A stretch of DNA of 64,000 nucleotides from an uncultured Alphaproteobacteria bacterium. Lineage in GTDB: Bacteria; Pseudomonadota; Alphaproteobacteria; Micropepsales; Micropepsaceae. Each line of letters begins with the position of its first letter. The first letter of the stretch is position 1. The stretch covers positions 62,001 to 126,000 of the forward strand of contig CADEFU010000003.1 of NCBI GenBank assembly GCA_902826695.1, written 5' to 3'. Below are positions 52,667 to 61,209 of this stretch, one piece after another. The translations under genes and the position numbers were made by a program. Below the pieces are notes generated by a model that worked only from the letters and a program-made list of their open reading frames with translations, made no database searches and was not told the origin of the DNA.

Positions 52667-53140
52667 ATGGCTATCATGACAACAAGCCTCACGCGAAGCC
52701 TCATCGTTGCCGCTGCCCTGTCGGTCGCCTCGCACGCGCAAGCGGCCGACCCGATCGGTCAGATCAAGACGGCGACGGGCGCAGTGACGATCGAGCGGTC
52801 GGGGCAGGCAAAGCCCGCCGCCATCGGTGACCGCGTTTATGAGACCGACACGATCGTCACAGCCGATGGCACGGTCGGCATCACGTTCGCCGACAATTCG
52901 ATGATGGCGCTCGGGCCGCAGAGCCGCCTTTCACTCGACCAATTCGCATTCAACCCGACGACACATGATGGCCGCTTCAACGCCTCGCTCGCGAAGGGGA
53001 CGTTGACGGTGAAGTCCGGTCAGATCGTAAAGCAGACGCCCGAAGCCATGCGCATCAAGACGCCGGCAGCACTGCTCGGCGTGCGCGGGACGGAATTCGC
53101 CGTCCGTGCCGATGATGCGGCCCCGGCCACCACGCCATGA
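52667..53140 (+). CDS. FecR domain protein, secreted
   Basis: 157 residues from the ATG at 52667 (an ATG at 52676 is possible). Signal peptide ends 'ASHAQA'. The FecR domain begins 'IGQIKTATGAVTIERSG', with 'IGDRVYETDTIVTADGTVGI', 'FADNSMMALGPQSRLSLDQF' and 'IKTPAALLGVRGTEFAV', the standard FecR end. It is in the periplasm with no membrane anchor. The next gene, an OmpA lipoprotein, overlaps its stop by 4 bases. FecR-only proteins often sit beside CHASE2 sensors, as here. Confidence 0.88.
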   Translation: MAIMTTSLTRSLIVAAALSVASHAQAADPIGQIKTATGAVTIERSGQAKPAAIGDRVYETDTIVTADGTVGITFADNSMMALGPQSRLSLDQFAFNPTTHDGRFNASLAKGTLTVKSGQIVKQTPEAMRIKTPAALLGVRGTEFAVRADDAAPATTP

Positions 53141-53745
53141 CGCGCCGCGCGCTACTTCCGCTGTTGGCCGCTACCGCGCTCTCGGCGTGCTGCAGCGTGC
53201 CGCGCAACGACCTCATAGTCGTGCTGCCCGGCGCCGATGGCCATGTCGGCGCCATTTCGGTCGAGGCGGCCGGCACGAAGATGGTACTCGACAAGGCCTT
53301 TGCTGGCGCGAAGCCCGGCGCGGGCGGTATGGCGCCAGTCGAAGTCAGCGAATCCGAAGTCAATCAAGTGTTCGGCGAAGCCTTGGCTGCGCGGCCCGTG
53401 CCACCGAAGAGCTACACGCTCTACTTCCTGACCGGCGGCACCGACCTGTCGCCGGATTCGCAAGCCACGATGGACGCGATGCTCGCCGACATGGCCGCGC
53501 GCAAAGCGGCCGAAGTCTTGATCACCGGCCACACCGACACGGTGGGCGCTGGGGCTGACAACGACCGACTATCGCTCGCCCGCGCAAAGGCCGTGGCGGC
53601 GACGCTAAGCGAGACCTTCGCTGCGAAAGGCGTCAAATCCGACGCGATTACGACGGCCGGCCGTGGCGAGCGCGCACTGCTGGTGGAAACGCCGGATCAA
53701 ACCGCCGAACCAAAGAACCGCCGCGTCGAAATCACGGTGCGCTAA
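53137..53745 (+). CDS. OmpA family lipoprotein
   Basis: 202 residues. Signal with lipobox-like Leu-Ser-Ala-Cys (Cys17, followed by a second Cys). The middle part is unassigned. The C-terminal OmpA domain (about 85-202) has 'LTGGTDLSPDSQATMDAML', peptidoglycan motif 'ITGHTDTVGAGADNDRLSLARA' (split: ITGHTDTVGAGADND, RLSLARAKAV) and 'KNRRVEITVR'. It is coupled to fecR and its stop overlaps the convergent CHASE2 gene by 4 bases, so the two units share their 3' ends. Confidence 0.88.
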   Translation: MTRRALLPLLAATALSACCSVPRNDLIVVLPGADGHVGAISVEAAGTKMVLDKAFAGAKPGAGGMAPVEVSESEVNQVFGEALAARPVPPKSYTLYFLTGGTDLSPDSQATMDAMLADMAARKAAEVLITGHTDTVGAGADNDRLSLARAKAVAATLSETFAAKGVKSDAITTAGRGERALLVETPDQTAEPKNRRVEITVR

Positions 53746-55835
53746 GGCCCGTTCCAGCGGATGGCGAGAACGGTGAGATCGTCGGACGCTTCCGCCCCGC
53801 CGACAAAGCGCCCGACGGCCTTGTAGAGTTCGTCCACGACTTCGTTTGCGTTCGCGTCGCGGGGCATAGCCGCCAAAATCTGCTTCGTGCGCTCGGCGCC
53901 CAGCAGCGCCCCGCTCGCATCCATCGCCTCGCCGACGCCGTCTGTCGTTATGCACAGCATCTCGCCCGGCTTAAGCCGCAGGCGCTCGGTCTTGTAGCCG
54001 AAGTCTTCAACCACGCAGAGCGGCGGCCCGCCCTCCGCGACAACCGAAACCGGTGTGCCGCCGGGCCTGAGCACGTAAGGCGCATCGTGCCCCGCATTGC
54101 AGAACTGCACCTCGCCCGACCCAAGGTCGAGGATGCCCGCAAACATCGTGATGAACAGCATCTCGGGATTGTCGCGGGCGATCTCCGCGTTCGCGAGATT
54201 GATGATCGACCCGATATCGCTCGTTCCGCGCGAGGCATACGAACGGCAGAGCGACTTGCCCAGCGCCATGAACAGCGCCGCCGGCACGCCCTTGCCGCTG
54301 ACGTCGCCGACCGCGAAGAACAGCCGCTCCTCGTCGATCTTGAAGAAGTCATAAAGGTCGCCGCCGATCTGCCGCGCCGGCACCATCAGCGCGCCGAGGT
54401 CGAAGCGATTGTCGCCGGCAACGCTTGCGGCCCCCGGCAGCATTCCCATCTGGATCCGCCGCCCAGCCTCCATCTCGCCTTCGGCCTTGGCGAGCGCAAG
54501 TTTGCGTTCTTCGAGCTCGCGCCGCAGCTGCTGCTTCTGCGTGCGGTCTTGCGCCGAGTTGCCGGCGAGAAATGCAAGGAAGACGAGCCCTTGCCCAAGC
54601 GCAGGCGTCGCGACATCGAGCAGCGTGAGCGAACGCCAGAACCAAAGCCCGAGCCCGCCCAGCACCGTGATCGTCGCGATTGTCATCAGAATCTGCCACG
54701 GCACGCTCACAAGGCGCAGAAGCACGATCAACGTTACGCCGAACAACAGCGTCAGCGCGGGCTCCGCAAACCGCGTCCATACCGGCCGCTGTACCAGTCG
54801 CCCATCCAAGACGTTCTCGATAAGCTGCGCTGTGATCTCCGTCCCCGGCATCACGCCGACGGGCGTCGGCCGCTGATCGGTGAGGCCCAAGCCGGTCACG
54901 CCCACAAGCACGATCCGCTTCTCGAACGCAGTCGCCTCTACCTTGCCGCCGAGCACGTCCGCCGCAGCCACATAGCGCCTCGGATCGTGAGGCGAGAAAT
55001 GCACCCACGCACTGCCGTCGGCTTGCGTAGGAATATCGAGCGGCCCGACGCCCACGCCCGTCACCCGATCGGCCTCGCTATAAAGCGTGGCGAACGGCGC
55101 GTTCGAAACCAACCGAAGCAGCTCCAGCGTCATTGATGGCGCGAGCCGGTTTGCCACAACGGACACCAGCGGCACGCGCCGGAACACGCCGTCGCCATCC
55201 GCGTCGACCGAGAGCAACCCATGCCCTCGCGCCGCCTTGTCGAGTGTAGCCACGCTGCGAAGCGCGCCGTTGAACGACGGCAGCGTCGGCGGCGACGTCT
55301 TGGCACCGGCCGGATCGACCAGCCGGAACGGCACGAACGGCCCGTTGTCGGTTTGCATCTGATCGAGCCGAAGCCCCCCGACGCCGATCATTACCGGCCC
55401 TCCCGCCAAAGCGCGTGCCAAGATGTCGTCGTGCTTCGGCAGTGCCCGCACAGCCGCACTCAGCACGCCCGGCATATCGCCCGCCTCTTTCAGCCACTCC
55501 TCCGGCGACGTGCGGTCGGCCTCCGGCATGATCATGTCGAGACCAAGCGCCGCCGGCCGCCCCTCCAATATCTTCGTGACGAGTTGCGCCAGCTTTTGCC
55601 GCGGCCATGGCCATTGGCCCACGCTCTTCAAACTCGCCTCGTCGATCGCCACAATTACGACCGGACTGGCATGCTCAAGCCGCGGCTGCGTCGTCTGATA
55701 AAGATCGAAGAGCGAAAGCCGCGTCGGCTCGAACCACGACGGCACCACCAATTGCGCGAGCACGAACGCGAGCAGCGCAGCCCATGCCGCTTGCCGCCCC
55801 CAGCCGCCGAAAAGAAGTTTGAACGCCCGCTGCAT
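53742..55835 (-). CDS. CHASE2 sensor with SpoIIE-type PP2C phosphatase
   Basis: 697 residues. A membrane helix near 15-33, an extracytoplasmic CHASE2 domain (about 40-335) with 'VVIVAIDEASLKSVGQWPWPR' (split: VVIVAIDEASL, SVGQWPWPRQ) and 'IVLVGVTGLGLTDQRPTPVG', and then three helices (about 355-430). A coiled coil (about 430-465, 'LRRELEERKLALAKAEGE') leads into a PP2C/SpoIIE domain with 'IGGDLYDFFKID', 'VGDVSGKGVPAALFMAL' and 'SDDLTVLAIRW'. It should dephosphorylate a STAS protein when CHASE2 senses an envelope signal. It follows the STAS and MBL genes with overlaps on each side. Confidence 0.93.
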   Translation of the reverse strand: MQRAFKLLFGGWGRQAAWAALLAFVLAQLVVPSWFEPTRLSLFDLYQTTQPRLEHASPVVIVAIDEASLKSVGQWPWPRQKLAQLVTKILEGRPAALGLDMIMPEADRTSPEEWLKEAGDMPGVLSAAVRALPKHDDILARALAGGPVMIGVGGLRLDQMQTDNGPFVPFRLVDPAGAKTSPPTLPSFNGALRSVATLDKAARGHGLLSVDADGDGVFRRVPLVSVVANRLAPSMTLELLRLVSNAPFATLYSEADRVTGVGVGPLDIPTQADGSAWVHFSPHDPRRYVAAADVLGGKVEATAFEKRIVLVGVTGLGLTDQRPTPVGVMPGTEITAQLIENVLDGRLVQRPVWTRFAEPALTLLFGVTLIVLLRLVSVPWQILMTIATITVLGGLGLWFWRSLTLLDVATPALGQGLVFLAFLAGNSAQDRTQKQQLRRELEERKLALAKAEGEMEAGRRIQMGMLPGAASVAGDNRFDLGALMVPARQIGGDLYDFFKIDEERLFFAVGDVSGKGVPAALFMALGKSLCRSYASRGTSDIGSIINLANAEIARDNPEMLFITMFAGILDLGSGEVQFCNAGHDAPYVLRPGGTPVSVVAEGGPPLCVVEDFGYKTERLRLKPGEMLCITTDGVGEAMDASGALLGAERTKQILAAMPRDANANEVVDELYKAVGRFVGGAEASDDLTVLAIRWNGP

Positions 55836-56794
55836 CAGACGTCGATCACAAGCCCATCATAGGCCGCGCAAATCTCAAGCGGTGCGCCCGTGCGCGTAAT
55901 CTCCTCGAACCGGACTGTCTCGGCCAGGATCGCATCGATCCGCTCGTCGTCGTTGACCGGCTCATGGTGAAACAGCGCAAGCCGCTTTGCGCCCGCCATT
56001 TGGCAGAGTTCGACGCCCAAGATGTTGCTCGAATGCCCCCAGTCCTCTTTCACCGAAATGGACTCGGCAAGCGAATACATCGCATCGAAGATCACGAGAT
56101 CGGCCCCGCGAAAGAACGCAGCCGCGCGCCCCATCTCTACCGCGTTCTCGGGCTTGTGCTCCGCGTCGGTAGAATAGACGACGCTCTTGCCATCCTTCTC
56201 GATGCGGTAGCCGTAGGAATCGTTCCCGTGCAGCTGCTCGAATCCGGTGACCGTCGTCCCCGCGATCTCGTAACGCCTCTCAGGCACCAACGTGTGAAAC
56301 TCGATCGCGGCGCCGAGTTTCTCGAACTCAACCGGGAAGCACGGCCCCTTGTTTTGTCCCCGTATCGCCTGCTCCAAATGCGCGTGACAGCTATAGAGCT
56401 TGATCTTATTGCCGGGAATGAACGCAGGCACGAAGAACGGAAACCCCATAATGTGGTCCCAGTGCACGTGGCTGACGAGCACGTGATAGGTCTGCGGCTT
56501 CGCGGGCCCATGCTTGCCAAGCGCCGTGAGCGAAAACTCGCGCACGCCCGAACCCAAGTCGCAAAGCAGATACTCGGATCCTCCGGTATCGATCTGAACG
56601 CATGACGTGTTTCCGCCATAGGTCCGCGCTTCCGCAAACCGAAGCTCGTTCGTGCAAAACGCCTGCGCCCGTTCCAGTGTGGACAGGTCTGCGCTCGCCC
56701 CCTTGACCAGCGCGTTGACGATCTTGCGCTCGACCGCGCGCGCGTTGAGCGGTGCAGGCAACGATCCGCGCGTGCCCCAGAAGGTTGCTTTCAC
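55835..56794 (-). CDS. MBL-fold metallohydrolase in the partner-switch operon
   Basis: 319 residues. Metallo-beta-lactamase fold with the metal motif 'LVSHVHWDHIMGFPFF' near 107-115, then further ligands in 'YSTDAEHKPEN', 'VIFDAMYSLAE', 'DWGHSS' and 'ALFHHEPVNDD'. 'GTRGSLPAPL' at the start and 'TYGGNTSCVQID' match the RNase Z / class II cyclic-nucleotide phosphodiesterase-like subgroup. A nucleotide or phosphodiester substrate is therefore possible. The gene overlaps STAS by 4 bases upstream and shares base 55835 with the CHASE2 gene downstream. It could set a second-messenger input; that is inference. Confidence 0.86.
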   Translation of the reverse strand: MKATFWGTRGSLPAPLNARAVERKIVNALVKGASADLSTLERAQAFCTNELRFAEARTYGGNTSCVQIDTGGSEYLLCDLGSGVREFSLTALGKHGPAKPQTYHVLVSHVHWDHIMGFPFFVPAFIPGNKIKLYSCHAHLEQAIRGQNKGPCFPVEFEKLGAAIEFHTLVPERRYEIAGTTVTGFEQLHGNDSYGYRIEKDGKSVVYSTDAEHKPENAVEMGRAAAFFRGADLVIFDAMYSLAESISVKEDWGHSSNILGVELCQMAGAKRLALFHHEPVNDDERIDAILAETVRFEEITRTGAPLEICAAYDGLVIDV

Positions 56795-57150
56795 GGCCGC
56801 AGTTCCCGCACCGCCGCCGGCGCAAACTTCTCGACCGCACCACGCACGCTATCGAACATCGGGAACACAAGATTGAACCGGCTGATCGTAAAGATCTCCA
56901 TCAGCAACGGCCCAAGCGCCGCCAGCGCCAGAACCTTGCCGTCGGTCTTCGCTGCCTTGTGCACGATCATGAGCGAACGCAAACCCGCGCTCGAAATGTA
57001 ATCGACCCCGGAAAGATCGACGACAAGCGTCTTTGCCTTCGCAAGCACGGCGCTCATCGCCTCTCGAAACGCATCCGCGTTTGAAAGATCGATCCGCCCC
57101 TGGACCGAGGCCACAACCGCATCACCGATTTGCTGCTCACTCCACTTCAT
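56791..57150 (-). CDS. STAS domain anti-sigma factor antagonist
   Basis: 119 residues, SpoIIAA/RsbV-like. 'VASVQGRIDLSNADAFREAM' and 'LVVDLSGVDYISSAGLRSLM' surround the phosphorylatable Ser53/Ser54. It is the first gene of a three-gene operon with the MBL enzyme and the CHASE2 phosphatase. Unphosphorylated it would bind the HATPase kinase (52228-52635) and free its target. Confidence 0.93.
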   Translation of the reverse strand: MKWSEQQIGDAVVASVQGRIDLSNADAFREAMSAVLAKAKTLVVDLSGVDYISSAGLRSLMIVHKAAKTDGKVLALAALGPLLMEIFTISRFNLVFPMFDSVRGAVEKFAPAAVRELRP

Positions 57151-57269
57151 CGCAGCCCTGCGTTAAGCGATGCGGCAGCCTCTCACAGCCCGGCCGCCCT
57201 GTGCAAAGGGATATACCCCAAGGCGATGCGTCAAGCGTCACAATCCAGGCGCGCAAAAGCTGCGCGCCC

Positions 57270-57800
57270 TCAGGGCTTGGCCTCTAACGCGGCAAGCTTG
57301 TCCTTAAGAATTTTCACAAGCCCTTCATTCCCGGGGTTGCGCCCGAGCGCCTCGCGATAGTCGGCGATCGCAAGCGCCGTCTGCCCCGTCTTCGCATAGA
57401 CGTCGGCTCGAAACACAAACCCCCAATAGTCGTCCGGCGCGGCTTTGATCGCCGCCGTGAACTCGCGGATCGCCGACGCGGTATCGCCCTTGCGCTCGAA
57501 CAACAGCCCCCGATAGTTCATCGCGCTCGCGTCGCGCGGGTTTTCCTTCAGCGTCGCTCCGAAAATGTCGATCGCCCGGTCGATCTCATCGCCCTTCTTT
57601 GCAAGGTGCACGCACCGGACAACACGATCTTCGTCCTTCGCGATCGACTGCGCGCAAGTCTGCTCGCTCGCAAACCGCTGCGAGTCGATTGCCAGCGATG
57701 GAAGCACTTCAAGCCGATACCAACCCGCGCGCGTAAACGCTGCTGCGAACGCAGGCTGAGCGGCAATCAACAGCAAAGCGGCGGCGAGCGCCCGGTTCAT
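57270..57800 (-). CDS. Secreted tetratricopeptide repeat protein
   Basis: 176 residues from the ATG at 57800. Signal peptide 1-20 ('AAQPAFA'). Three TPR units follow, with 'EIDRAIDIFGATLKENPRDAS', 'AMNYRGLLFERKGDTASAIREF' and 'VFRADVYAKTGQTALAIADYREAL' type helices (each cited in part: ATLKENPRDASAMNYRG, ALIADYREALGRNPGNEG-like end). Two Cys lie in the linker before them. It may scaffold periplasmic partners. Single gene, 119 bp before the STAS operon on the same strand. Confidence 0.82.
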   Translation of the reverse strand: MNRALAAALLLIAAQPAFAAAFTRAGWYRLEVLPSLAIDSQRFASEQTCAQSIAKDEDRVVRCVHLAKKGDEIDRAIDIFGATLKENPRDASAMNYRGLLFERKGDTASAIREFTAAIKAAPDDYWGFVFRADVYAKTGQTALAIADYREALGRNPGNEGLVKILKDKLAALEAKP

Positions 57801-57868
57801 GGCAAACGACTCCAAGCGCCAATTCTGCCGCGTGTTCGTTTGCAAAGTCTAAACGGCGCTTGCCCCGC

Positions 57869-59044
57869 TCACCAAAACCGCATGTCGCCGTAGTGCCAAC
57901 GCCAGGGTGCCCCCGTCTCGCCCAGCGCAAACTTCACGAGCCGGGGATAAGCAGCCTCGGTGCGAACGTCGTTTGAAAGGAAGAGGACACACCGCCGGCG
58001 CGCCTCGACACAGACCCACGTGTTGCCGGTGATGTCGTCGTGGCCGCCTTTCTCGAAGCCGCGCCCTTGCGGTCCGTTGAAGACGTTGACGCCAAGCCCA
58101 GCCGCAAGGTCCGCGCGCCTCTGCGCCGCCGGCAGATCCGGCTGTAACGTCGGAAACTGGGTCGCCGTCGTGATCGCCAGCTGCGGCTTGGTCAGCTCCG
58201 CGCGTCCCGCCGGCGAAAGCCCGACACCCGAAACGTAGCCGGCGGCGAACTTCGCCATGTCGGCGATCGTCGTATCCATGGAGCCCGACGCACGTGTGCG
58301 GCTGCGTTCGTCGTGCGGATGAGGTTTGCCCGCGATGTCCCACCCGTCGGCGAGGTTGGCGGCAAAGTCCGCGCGCCACATCATGCTCGTCGTTTTCATG
58401 CCGAAGCGATCGAATACGCGCCGTTGCATCTCCGCACCGACGTCGAGCCCAAGCCCGTACTCAAGCACGAATTGCAGCAGGATGATGCCGTCGCCGGAAT
58501 AGGCATAGCGCGCGCCCGGCTCGAAGTGGAATCTGAGCTTGCCGTCCGGCTCCAGGAACCCGAAATTCGCGAACCCCGCGCCGTGATTGAGCAGAATGCG
58601 CGGGGTCAGCTTGCGCCAACGCTCGTCCCCCGCAAGGTCGCTCCAGCGCGCATACTTGTCCTCGACCTCGGGCGCCGTATAGGCGGGGAGCGGCTTCGGC
58701 AGATAGGTCGCGATCGACGCGTCCAGGTCGATCCGCCGCTCCTCGACCAGCTGCATGACCATGTAACCGAAGGCGGCTTTGGTGATCGATGCCCCGTACA
58801 TCACCGTATCGGTCTGAAGCGGCTGCCCCGCCGCGTTGCGCGCGCCGTAGCTCTGCACGTAGACGACGCGCCCCTCGTCGACGAGCGCGACGGCCATGCC
58901 CTTCGCCCCCGTCGCCGCCATCGCGCGCGCGATCTCCGCGTCCAGCGCCGCAGGCGAGGGCAGGGCAGCCGTCCCCTGCATTGCCCAAGCCCAGCCCCCG
59001 ATCATCACAAGTGCCGCTGAAACCACGGCCGTCCGAATCGTCAT
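57869..59044 (-). CDS. Serine hydrolase, beta-lactamase/class C family
   Basis: 391 residues from the ATG at 59044 with GGAGG before it. Signal peptide 1-21 ('IGGWAWA'). The penicillin-binding fold shows 'YGASITKAAFGYMVMQLVEE' with the SxxK nucleophile (Ser-Ile-Thr-Lys), the YxN-type motif as 'YAYSGDGI' and the third motif as 'EKGGHDD'. It is likely a periplasmic esterase or D-aminopeptidase rather than a true beta-lactamase. The membrane AraC regulator lies immediately upstream on the same strand (23 bp). Confidence 0.87.
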   Translation of the reverse strand: MTIRTAVVSAALVMIGGWAWAMQGTAALPSPAALDAEIARAMAATGAKGMAVALVDEGRVVYVQSYGARNAAGQPLQTDTVMYGASITKAAFGYMVMQLVEERRIDLDASIATYLPKPLPAYTAPEVEDKYARWSDLAGDERWRKLTPRILLNHGAGFANFGFLEPDGKLRFHFEPGARYAYSGDGIILLQFVLEYGLGLDVGAEMQRRVFDRFGMKTTSMMWRADFAANLADGWDIAGKPHPHDERSRTRASGSMDTTIADMAKFAAGYVSGVGLSPAGRAELTKPQLAITTATQFPTLQPDLPAAQRRADLAAGLGVNVFNGPQGRGFEKGGHDDITGNTWVCVEARRRCVLFLSNDVRTEAAYPRLVKFALGETGAPWRWHYGDMRFW

Positions 59045-59067
59045 GCTCGCCTCCGAAATCCTCAAGC

Positions 59068-60198
59068 CTAGGTGCCGGGCGAACGCGCGTTCGGCGCCTC
59101 AGATCCCGGCGAACCCGCAGATTTTTGCGATTTGAGCCGCAGACGATAGTCGCTTGGGCTGATCCCATGCACGGTCCGAAAGGCGCGATTGAACGTGGCC
59201 TTCGAGTTGAATCCCGCCTCCAGCGCGAGCTGCATGAAGTTAGGGTCATCGGCGGCTTGGATCTGCCGCGCCACCTCCTCAGCCCGCATCCGGTTGATCA
59301 GCTCGTTGAAGTTGAGGCCCAACCCTTCGTTGATCGCCCGCGAAAGATAGGTGGTGTTCGTCCCAACCCGCCGCGCCGCCTCGGCCAGCGAAAGGTCCGG
59401 CTGGCGCCACCACGCCTGGGCCTCGATCTCTTGGCGCCAGCGCTGCCCCAGCGCCGCCCAATCCGGCCCCCCAGCCTGCGCGACCTCGGCGGCAGGCGCC
59501 GCCGCCGGCATCGCCGGATACCGGCGGTCGCACTGGCGCCAGCCCTCAATCCCAAGCCAAGCGCTCAATCCCGCGAACCACAAATAAAGCGCGGTCGTAT
59601 CCAACTCCCCCACAAACGACGTGTAGAACCGCACCAATCCCAAAGCCGTTGTCGTCAGCGCAAGCGTCACCATGACGGCCCCGATCCACCGCGCCGCATA
59701 CCTGTCCGCATCGCTGCGCTGCTGCGCCAACCAAGCACGATACGCGCGCAGCAACCGAAGCCCCGCGACCGTGTAAGCCACAAGCGAAACCACAGTCGCA
59801 ATCTCGACCAGCGGCTTCACCGCCGCATCGTGCACGCCCGTCTTCCACGCAGCCTGCGTCGCCTCCGGCAACAGTTGCAGCACCATCAAATAGAAAAAGT
59901 GAATTGCCGCCGGCGCGAAGTGCCAGCGCCCGAGAGCTTCATCGCGCACCAAGCCCAAGATGTAGGCAAACAGAGCCGGCCCCAATGCCAACGGCAAATT
60001 CACCGGCAGGAACGCAAGCCAAGGCGAAACTTCGACCCGCCCCGTCCACCCCAGCACGAACACCGACATCATCCCCGCCAGCACGGCGAGCGTCAGTGCC
60101 AAGAACCTATTCGCAATCGAGTCCCTGCCCATCGCCAAGATGGCGGCCGCGAGCCCCACGCTCTGCAAAACGCCGCCAAGCAATACCCCGCCAATCAT
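59068..60198 (-). CDS. AraC-type regulator with N-terminal multi-helix membrane domain
   Basis: 376 residues. The first 230 residues contain six or seven membrane helices, ending near 'ALYLWFAGLSAWLGIEG'. The C-terminal AraC domain (about 265-360) has 'SLAEAARRVGTNTTYLSRAI' and 'QLALEAGFNSKATFNRAFR', then 'HGISPSDYRLRL'. A membrane-embedded sensor fused to an AraC domain is a known but little-studied architecture. The following serine hydrolase, 23 bp away, is a likely target or partner. Confidence 0.88.
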   Translation of the reverse strand: MIGGVLLGGVLQSVGLAAAILAMGRDSIANRFLALTLAVLAGMMSVFVLGWTGRVEVSPWLAFLPVNLPLALGPALFAYILGLVRDEALGRWHFAPAAIHFFYLMVLQLLPEATQAAWKTGVHDAAVKPLVEIATVVSLVAYTVAGLRLLRAYRAWLAQQRSDADRYAARWIGAVMVTLALTTTALGLVRFYTSFVGELDTTALYLWFAGLSAWLGIEGWRQCDRRYPAMPAAAPAAEVAQAGGPDWAALGQRWRQEIEAQAWWRQPDLSLAEAARRVGTNTTYLSRAINEGLGLNFNELINRMRAEEVARQIQAADDPNFMQLALEAGFNSKATFNRAFRTVHGISPSDYRLRLKSQKSAGSPGSEAPNARSPGT

Positions 60199-60354
60199 CG
60201 CAACCGCACCATCCGCAAGACGGAAGCATGATAGGACATTCTCCGCGGCGTCGCGTGCCGATCCGTGATGACCCTCTGCCGCACGCGCTTGTCCGCAATC
60301 GTGTTAAACTCGACCCAAAATCACCGGGATTCTCCGGCGCACGGGAGTTCACCC

Positions 60355-60936
60355 ATGACCCATCTGCGGCTAGCCGCGGCAACACTTGCCGCATTGTCGA
60401 TTGCCGGCGCGGCAGCGAAAGACGAATGGAAGACGCTGACCCTGCGCGGTGAGCCGGGCTTGACGATCTCCATACCCTCGGTCGCCGACAACATGCTCGA
60501 CGAAAAAAGCCCCGACGACTTGATGTTCGTCTCCGTCACGGCAGGTTTTCACGGTGCGCTAACGTGCATGGCGCATCGCAACGACTACCCGCAGGGCACG
60601 ACACGCGCGAGCTTCGCCGCCGGTATCGCCACAGAGCGCCGCGAGGTCTTCTGCAAGCATGACAAGAAGACCATCAGCGACGTCAGCATCGCAAGCTCGC
60701 ACTCGTTCACGCGCAACGGCTCGCAAGGCGCGGTCTGCACGGCAAGCTTTACCGACAGCGCCGAAAAATCCCCCGGACGCGTCCAAAGCCAATTGATGAT
60801 TGCAGCAGCCAGCAAAGTCTACGTCCTAACCTGCATCACCGAAGACGAAGACCAAGAGACCGCCGAATACGAATGGTCCACCTTCTGGGGCGAAAAGGTC
60901 CGCCACATCCAAGACAGCTTCAACGTGCCCGACTAA
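60355..60936 (+). CDS. Secreted protein of unknown function
   Basis: 193 residues from the ATG at 60355. Signal peptide ends around residue 20 ('SIAGAAA'). The mature chain has four Cys ('TCMAHR', 'FCKHDKK', 'VCTASF', 'TCITEDE'), likely two disulfides, and beta-rich sequence with 'GAVCTASFTDSAEKSPGRVQ'. No known domain was recognised. It is monocistronic and divergent from the AraC regulator, 156 bp apart. Confidence 0.68.
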   Translation: MTHLRLAAATLAALSIAGAAAKDEWKTLTLRGEPGLTISIPSVADNMLDEKSPDDLMFVSVTAGFHGALTCMAHRNDYPQGTTRASFAAGIATERREVFCKHDKKTISDVSIASSHSFTRNGSQGAVCTASFTDSAEKSPGRVQSQLMIAAASKVYVLTCITEDEDQETAEYEWSTFWGEKVRHIQDSFNVPD

Positions 60937-61013
60937 TGCCGCGCCAGCCCGCCCTCAACAAAGGATGCGCGTCTGGCCCAATAACTTCGCGCGCCCGCGA
61001 AGTAGCTGAACCG

Positions 61014-61124
61014 TCAAGTCTCGCCCGCGCGGAACCGTTTCAGCTCTTCGACCGAATACTCCGGCTCCGCGTCGATGAGCGGATCGCGCATGAAATCTTC
61101 GCCAGGCGGCTTCTTCTTCGCCAT
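61014..61124 (-). CDS. Possible 36-residue small protein
   Basis: The frame from the ATG at 61124 encodes 36 charged residues ('MAKKKPPGEDFMRDPLIDAE', then 'PEYSVEELKRFRAGET'). It looks like a tail or linker peptide and has a plausible composition, but the ribosome site is weak. An upstream ATG at 61172 would give 52 residues. The opposite-strand ORF over the same DNA looks like a shadow. Confidence 0.3.
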   Translation of the reverse strand: MAKKKPPGEDFMRDPLIDAEPEYSVEELKRFRAGET

Positions 61125-61209
61125 GCTCGCGGCGAGCGCGACGAGCAGGCGAAGCCGCAGAAAGCGGGGCATAGCAGAGTGGGCCGAGTCTTCTTGCGCA
61201 TCGGTGCGG

